Positions 31,988-36,248 of a stretch of DNA of 36,248 bases are shown here, piece after piece (positions within the stretch are counted from its first letter, which is position 1; each line of letters begins with the position of its first letter). This DNA is from Bacillus subtilis (GTDB taxonomy: Bacteria > Bacillota > Bacilli > Bacillales > Bacillaceae_C). The stretch spans positions 166,477-202,724 of the forward strand of contig NZ_VTQV01000002.1 of assembly GCF_008764245.1 (NCBI RefSeq), in the 5' to 3' direction. The notes under the pieces were generated by a model. It was given only the letters and a program-made list of their open reading frames with translations, was not told where the DNA came from and ran no database searches. Both the position numbers and the translations under genes were made by a program.

Positions 31988-34429
31988 ATGAAAAAAATTA
32001 CTATAAACCTACTTGTTTTGATTCTAGTAATTTCTGTTATTCTAACAACACCTATTCATTCATTTGCAGAGACACAAGAAGAAATAGAACCACAAGGAGA
32101 AATAATAGAGACGCAAGGGGAAGTGGAAACACACAAAGAAATTATATTGGTCTCTGAAGATGAAGAAATTTTACTTTATGAAACCCCATCAGAAGATACT
32201 ATGATTACTGAGATTCCAAATAACACAAAAGTGATCTTATTGGAATCCAATGACGATAATTATTCCTACGTACAATATAAAAGCATGGATGTGGATCAAG
32301 AAGAGGGCGAAATTCTCAAGGGATTCGTGAAAAATATTTATATTGCTACCGAGGAACAAGTCAACCATGAGTCTCAAGCAGAAGAAAAATCAGAACAAGA
32401 AGAAACAGAGGTTGGTAGAGAAACAGAACAGGAAGAAACTGAAAATGTTGATTCGGTGCAAGAACCAACAGAGAAGATGGATGAACCAGAAGAAGGATTT
32501 TTAGAGAATGATCAAGAGATGGATAAACAAGAAAAAGAGGGTGCAGGGGAAGAAAGTTTAGTAGAAATGAAAGAAGATAAACCAAAAAGGGAAGACACCA
32601 AATCCACTGTAGTTGGGAGAGAAGATATAGATATTTCCGGCAAACAGAAAACAGTGGAGCCCATGAATGTAAAAACGTATCGCGGGATTACACTTAAAAC
32701 AAAAACCTATATCCGAACGGAGCCTGCAACTACGTCAAAACCATTAAAAACATTCCCTATTGGCACAGTCTTAGAAATACAGCCTTTTAATGCTAATTGG
32801 TATACACTGGCAAAAAAAATTGATGGGCAAATTGGATATATCCATAAAAAACATCTGGAAAAGGTTACTGGAAATCAAGAGAAGTTGCGAGGGGTTGCTC
32901 TTAAGTCTCCAACCAATGTACGTATGGGGCCTTCAACAAAGGCGCAAATCATACAGACTTATCCTATTGGCTCTATTTTAGAATATAAGACATTTTCTAC
33001 CCACTGGTATGAGCTATCAATTGGGGGGAAAACTGGTTATATTCATAAAAAACATGTGGAGAATGCTGTTGAACAACAAAAGAGCGAGATCGGAATTACT
33101 TTGAAATCACCAACTAATATACGTGCTAGAGCATCGACTAATGCTCCAATCATCGCCACTTTTCAAGTAGGTTCCATTTTAGAGTATAAAACATTTTCAA
33201 CCTGTTGGTATGAAGTGTCTGTCGAAGTAAATGGGAAGAAAATGACTGGATACATACACCGTAATCACATAGAAAAGGCAGAAAATAAGATGCTTCGAGG
33301 TGTAGCTCGAAAACAAACGACCTATATTAGGTCAAAGCCATCAACAAAGTCGGACCCCTTAACAACTTATCGAATCGGTACCGTATTGAGCTATCAGGTT
33401 CATAATGCCCATTGGTACAAAGTTTCAATAGCTGGTAAAGGAATGGGCTATGTTCATAAAAAACATGTGGAAAACACGGTGATGAATCAAAAGACACTCC
33501 GGGGTGTTACCTTAAAACCGAAAACATATATAAGAGAATCAGCTTCGACAAAATCAAGTGCTCTAGCTACTCGACCAATTGGAACAATATTTAATTATAA
33601 AACTTTCTCTGATCACTGGTATGAAGTTGATTTAGGCAATCGCCGTGGTTATATCCATAAAAAGCATGTAGAAAATGCTACAGCGACGGGAAAGGCTTCA
33701 AAGGGAGTTGCGCTGAAGAAAAAGACTTTTATACGCATGACACCGTCAACAAAGGCAGGATCGTTAACAACTTATGCGCAGGGAAGTATAATTCACTATA
33801 CTCCATTTAATAAAAATTGGCACGAAGTTCAAATGAATATAAAAGGAAAAAAAGTTACAGGCTTTATACATAAAAAGCATATTGGTAATCAGAAGGTCGT
33901 TTTCATAGACCCGGGGCACGGCGGCTATGATTCAGGTGCATCAGGCAACGGATTACGCGAGAAAGATATTACTTTGGATATAAGCAAACGTGTGGCCGCT
34001 CAACTAAGGGCAACTGGTTATATAGCCATCATGTCCAGAGATAACGATCGTTATGTAAGTCTTGCTAACAGAACCAAGCATGCAAATTCCATGGGCGCGG
34101 ATATCTTTGTCAGTGTACACGTCAATGCCGGAGGTGGAACCGGAATTGAAACATGGATGATGAACAAGGGACCTGAGCCTGGAAAGAGTAAGGTGTTAGC
34201 TGACAATTTACAGAAGGAAATGATTAATCAAACAAAAACTACTTCACGTGGTGTAAAAGATGGCAATTTACACGTTAATAGAGAATCAAAAATGCCAAGT
34301 GCGCTTGTTGAAGTTGGGTTTATAGATCGAAAAACTGATGCCGATAAGTTAAAGCAAGCATCCTATAAAGAAAAACTCGCAAGAGGCATAGTGAATGGAA
34401 TTAAAAAGTACTTCCAGATATTCAAATAA
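31988..34429 (+). CDS. N-acetylmuramoyl-L-alanine amidase with six SH3 repeats
   Basis: Secreted zinc hydrolase that cleaves the bond between muramic acid and the peptide stem. It has 813 residues: a signal peptide (1 to about 27, cut near SFA-ET), a divergent SH3-like segment (about 50-120), a Glu-rich linker (about 121-205), and six SH3_3-type cell-wall-binding repeats at about 228-292, 299-360, 367-431, 436-497, 504-564 and 571-634. Each repeat has a GVALK-type start, an IR(x)PSTK core, W-Y/H-E and GYIHKKH. The Amidase_3 domain (636-813) has zinc ligands at H644 in DPGHGG, E658 in REKD and H711 in SVHVN, and the catalytic E775 in LVEVGF. It resembles LytC-type autolysins with SH3 in place of CWB2 repeats. 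Position after tagGH fits a role in wall turnover. Confidence 0.92.
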   Translation: MKKITINLLVLILVISVILTTPIHSFAETQEEIEPQGEIIETQGEVETHKEIILVSEDEEILLYETPSEDTMITEIPNNTKVILLESNDDNYSYVQYKSMDVDQEEGEILKGFVKNIYIATEEQVNHESQAEEKSEQEETEVGRETEQEETENVDSVQEPTEKMDEPEEGFLENDQEMDKQEKEGAGEESLVEMKEDKPKREDTKSTVVGREDIDISGKQKTVEPMNVKTYRGITLKTKTYIRTEPATTSKPLKTFPIGTVLEIQPFNANWYTLAKKIDGQIGYIHKKHLEKVTGNQEKLRGVALKSPTNVRMGPSTKAQIIQTYPIGSILEYKTFSTHWYELSIGGKTGYIHKKHVENAVEQQKSEIGITLKSPTNIRARASTNAPIIATFQVGSILEYKTFSTCWYEVSVEVNGKKMTGYIHRNHIEKAENKMLRGVARKQTTYIRSKPSTKSDPLTTYRIGTVLSYQVHNAHWYKVSIAGKGMGYVHKKHVENTVMNQKTLRGVTLKPKTYIRESASTKSSALATRPIGTIFNYKTFSDHWYEVDLGNRRGYIHKKHVENATATGKASKGVALKKKTFIRMTPSTKAGSLTTYAQGSIIHYTPFNKNWHEVQMNIKGKKVTGFIHKKHIGNQKVVFIDPGHGGYDSGASGNGLREKDITLDISKRVAAQLRATGYIAIMSRDNDRYVSLANRTKHANSMGADIFVSVHVNAGGGTGIETWMMNKGPEPGKSKVLADNLQKEMINQTKTTSRGVKDGNLHVNRESKMPSALVEVGFIDRKTDADKLKQASYKEKLARGIVNGIKKYFQIFK

Positions 34430-34458
34430 TGACTAATTCCCTCTTAATCATGTAATAA

Positions 34459-34495
34459 AAGCCGCCTATACCTATTTTCTAGGTATGGGCGGCTT
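34459..34495. terminator. Shared bidirectional terminator between two autolysin genes
   Basis: A 16-bp stem (34459-34474 with 34480-34495, one G-T pair) has a 5-base loop. The leftward transcript continues into TTTT, so it is a good terminator for the glucosaminidase gene and may also serve the amidase gene. Confidence 0.75.
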
Positions 34496-34511
34496 CGTTA
34501 ATTTAAAAGTA

Positions 34512-36188
34512 TTAATACTTTAGACTGACATATTGGGCACTAACCCAACCAGTTTTGGCTTTATATTTTACCTTATACCAACCATTAGGATTCGAACCAA
34601 TGATCTGGACCTTTGAGCCTTTTGGAATTTTACCAAGAGAATGATAGATCGTTCCTGGTCCATTTCTGAAATTAAGCTTATCAGCCGTTGTTGACCCGTA
34701 TGCATCGTTATTATAATTGGGTAAATGATTGAACGTAGGGACGTCGAATACGGCATTATAACTATTTAACGAGTTATAAATATTATAGATATTCCTAGTT
34801 TGTAAAACGGCCCACTGAACATGAGTTGCATATTGTGGATACCCTGGACTATCTGGATTCCATCTCATCTTATATAACGTGTCTTGACCCCGATTAATAT
34901 AGTTTACAATGTTTCCGGCGCCGCCAACAATAGCGGCAGGTAATGAAAACCATTCGTGATCAAAAGCATATTTGGCCCCACACTCTATTGGACAACTATC
35001 TTTGGCACCATAGCCATACATATTATAAACAATCTTAGCTGTTTTGGAAGTTTTAGCAATTTCACCTTTGGAATTTCTAGTGACAGACCCATTTTTGTCG
35101 ACAGGAACACCGCTTGCTAAAATGGAATTTCCATTTCCTGTTTCATGTAGAGCGTGAGAAATTAAATAAGCCTCATTTATATTGTACTTTTTACCAGCAT
35201 CAATAAAAGCTTGGCCCATACCATCTAGTACCCCTTTACCTTTGAGCAGCTTTTCATCTACCTCGACAGCATCTAACCCAGCTGGTTGAGATAGTACTAG
35301 GAACTGAAAATATTCAGGAGTACCTTTCGAAAAGTTGGAAGGGTTGGAGTAAAACTCAACTTGCCCTTTTGTAGCATTCACTTTACCACTGCCATCAGCT
35401 TTAGGTGTACCTGCCATCTGCTTATCTACCATATATTTAAAATCATATCCATAGTTAGTCCGTTTATGATATTCAGCCTTTGTTCCAACATGGCTTTTAT
35501 GAATATAGCCAGTTTTTTGTACGCCATTGATAGTTACGGTTATTTCATGCCAGTAGGTGGAGAAAGTTTTATATCTTACTTTTGCTCCTTCAGGTAAACT
35601 AACTATAACCTTCGCTTTTGTTGAAGCATATGCACGAACATTTGTAGGAGACCTCAAAGCGTATCCATCGATCGTTTTCTGATTCGTCTCTGCTTCTTCA
35701 ATATGTTTTTTATGAATAAATCCAGTTCTTTCTTTTCCGTTCACAGTCATTATCGCTTCATACCAATGCTCATTATAGAGGTGATATTTGATAATTGTAC
35801 CAATTGGAACGGTAGTTAATGGATTAGCTTTGGTTGATGGTTTTGTACGAATATACGTAGTCGGGTTAAGCGCAACCCCTCTATATATTTTGTTTTTTAC
35901 ATTATCGATATCATTATCAGAAATATAGCCCGTTTGTTTCTTTCCATTAACTATTACATTAACCTTACTCCAAGATTCGTTATGGAAACGATATTCCAAT
36001 ATTGTGCCTTTTGGATAAGTTATTAATGATTTCGATCCAGTAGAGGGCTCCTTCCGAATCGTTGTTGGCTCTCTTAGCGTTACCCCTCGGAATATTTTAC
36101 TATCAGTTTTCCCTAGATGATTTTTATGAATATATCCAGTTTTTTTCTGGCCATTTACTTTAATGGTAACTTCATTCCAATAAGTTGT
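34512..36188 (-). pseudogene. SH3-repeat glucosaminidase, 5' end missing
   Basis: 3' part of a secreted N-acetylglucosaminidase gene (GH73, LytD-like). The frame is open from 36188 and begins mid-repeat (TTYWNEVTIKVNGQ), so the signal peptide and start are missing. Then come three full SH3 repeats homologous to those of the amidase (for example GVALNPTTYIRTKPSTKA, TGFIHKKHIEEA), the glucosaminidase domain with its catalytic Glu in LISHALHETGNGNSIL, MYGYGAKDSCPIECGAKYAF and WAVLQTRNIYNIY, and a final SH3 (KLNFRNGPGTIYHSLGKIPKG). A TAA in frame at 36189-36191 stops the frame just where similarity to an SH3 repeat ends. ATG 35999 is an internal Met, not a credible start. Insertion of another element is the likeliest cause. 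Confidence 0.8.
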
Positions 36189-36248
36189 TTAGTGCAAAAT
36201 AAAAGTTAAGAGAATTGCAACCAAAATGTTAGAAGGTTGCACAAAAAT
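36189..36248. other. Unrelated sequence joined to the broken glucosaminidase
   Basis: SH3-repeat similarity stops at about 36188. The remaining 60 bases are AT-rich and contain an inverted repeat (TTGCAACC with GGTTGCA, 12-base spacer). They could be the end of an insertion sequence, but too little is present to name a family. Confidence 0.4.

Noticed and set aside
31891-32157. Overlapping 88-codon frame at the amidase start
   Set aside because: It overlaps the amidase promoter, ribosome site and signal peptide in another frame and has no own translation signal.

Overview
The window looks like a chromosomal segment from a low-GC member of the Bacillaceae. The evidence is Gram-positive ribosome binding sites with frequent TTG and GTG starts, sigma-A-type promoters, a lipobox on the solute-binding proteins, and an almost complete wall teichoic acid (WTA) gene set. 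I cannot name the species.

Layout. 1-3310: a tandem 52-bp repeat, then leftward genes for a HlyD-type membrane fusion protein and a Yip1-like membrane protein, and a leftward XRE regulator divergent from an unknown 145-aa protein. 3310-5990: tagA and tagO, the two enzymes that start WTA linkage-unit synthesis, with structured repeats between them. 6050-13210: an accessory block holding a GntR/LacI-type regulator, a sugar ABC importer with two near-identical binding proteins and no ATPase, and a broken Rpn-family nuclease gene. Two direct copies of a composite, nested, structured repeat bracket the regulator and importer, and the second copy splits the nuclease gene. 13970-17415: leftward LCP ligase, TagB-type primase and two TagD cytidylyltransferases. 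17936-31617: rightward WTA genes, namely two CDP-polyol transferases, tarI, tarJ, two more transferases, a polysaccharide pyruvyl transferase, a relic of a sixth transferase, mnaA, and the tagGH exporter. 31988-36188: two convergent cell-wall hydrolases (an amidase and a glucosaminidase) with homologous SH3 repeat arrays; the glucosaminidase is cut off at its 5' end.

How it works together. MnaA supplies UDP-ManNAc, and TagO and TagA build the lipid-linked disaccharide. TagD makes CDP-glycerol, which TagB and probably the 17936 transferase use to prime the chain. TarI and TarJ make CDP-ribitol for one or both of the 23641 and 24930 transferases. TagGH exports the chain and the LCP protein attaches it to peptidoglycan. 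The pyruvyl transferase suggests a pyruvylated polymer. Carrying both glycerol and ribitol precursor genes fits a ribitol-phosphate main chain on a glycerol-phosphate linker, but the polymer cannot be proven from sequence.

The most unusual material is non-coding: nested composite repeats with covarying stems, one of which has entered a gene, and three elements that resemble the Bacillaceae-1 RNA motif on the minus strand.
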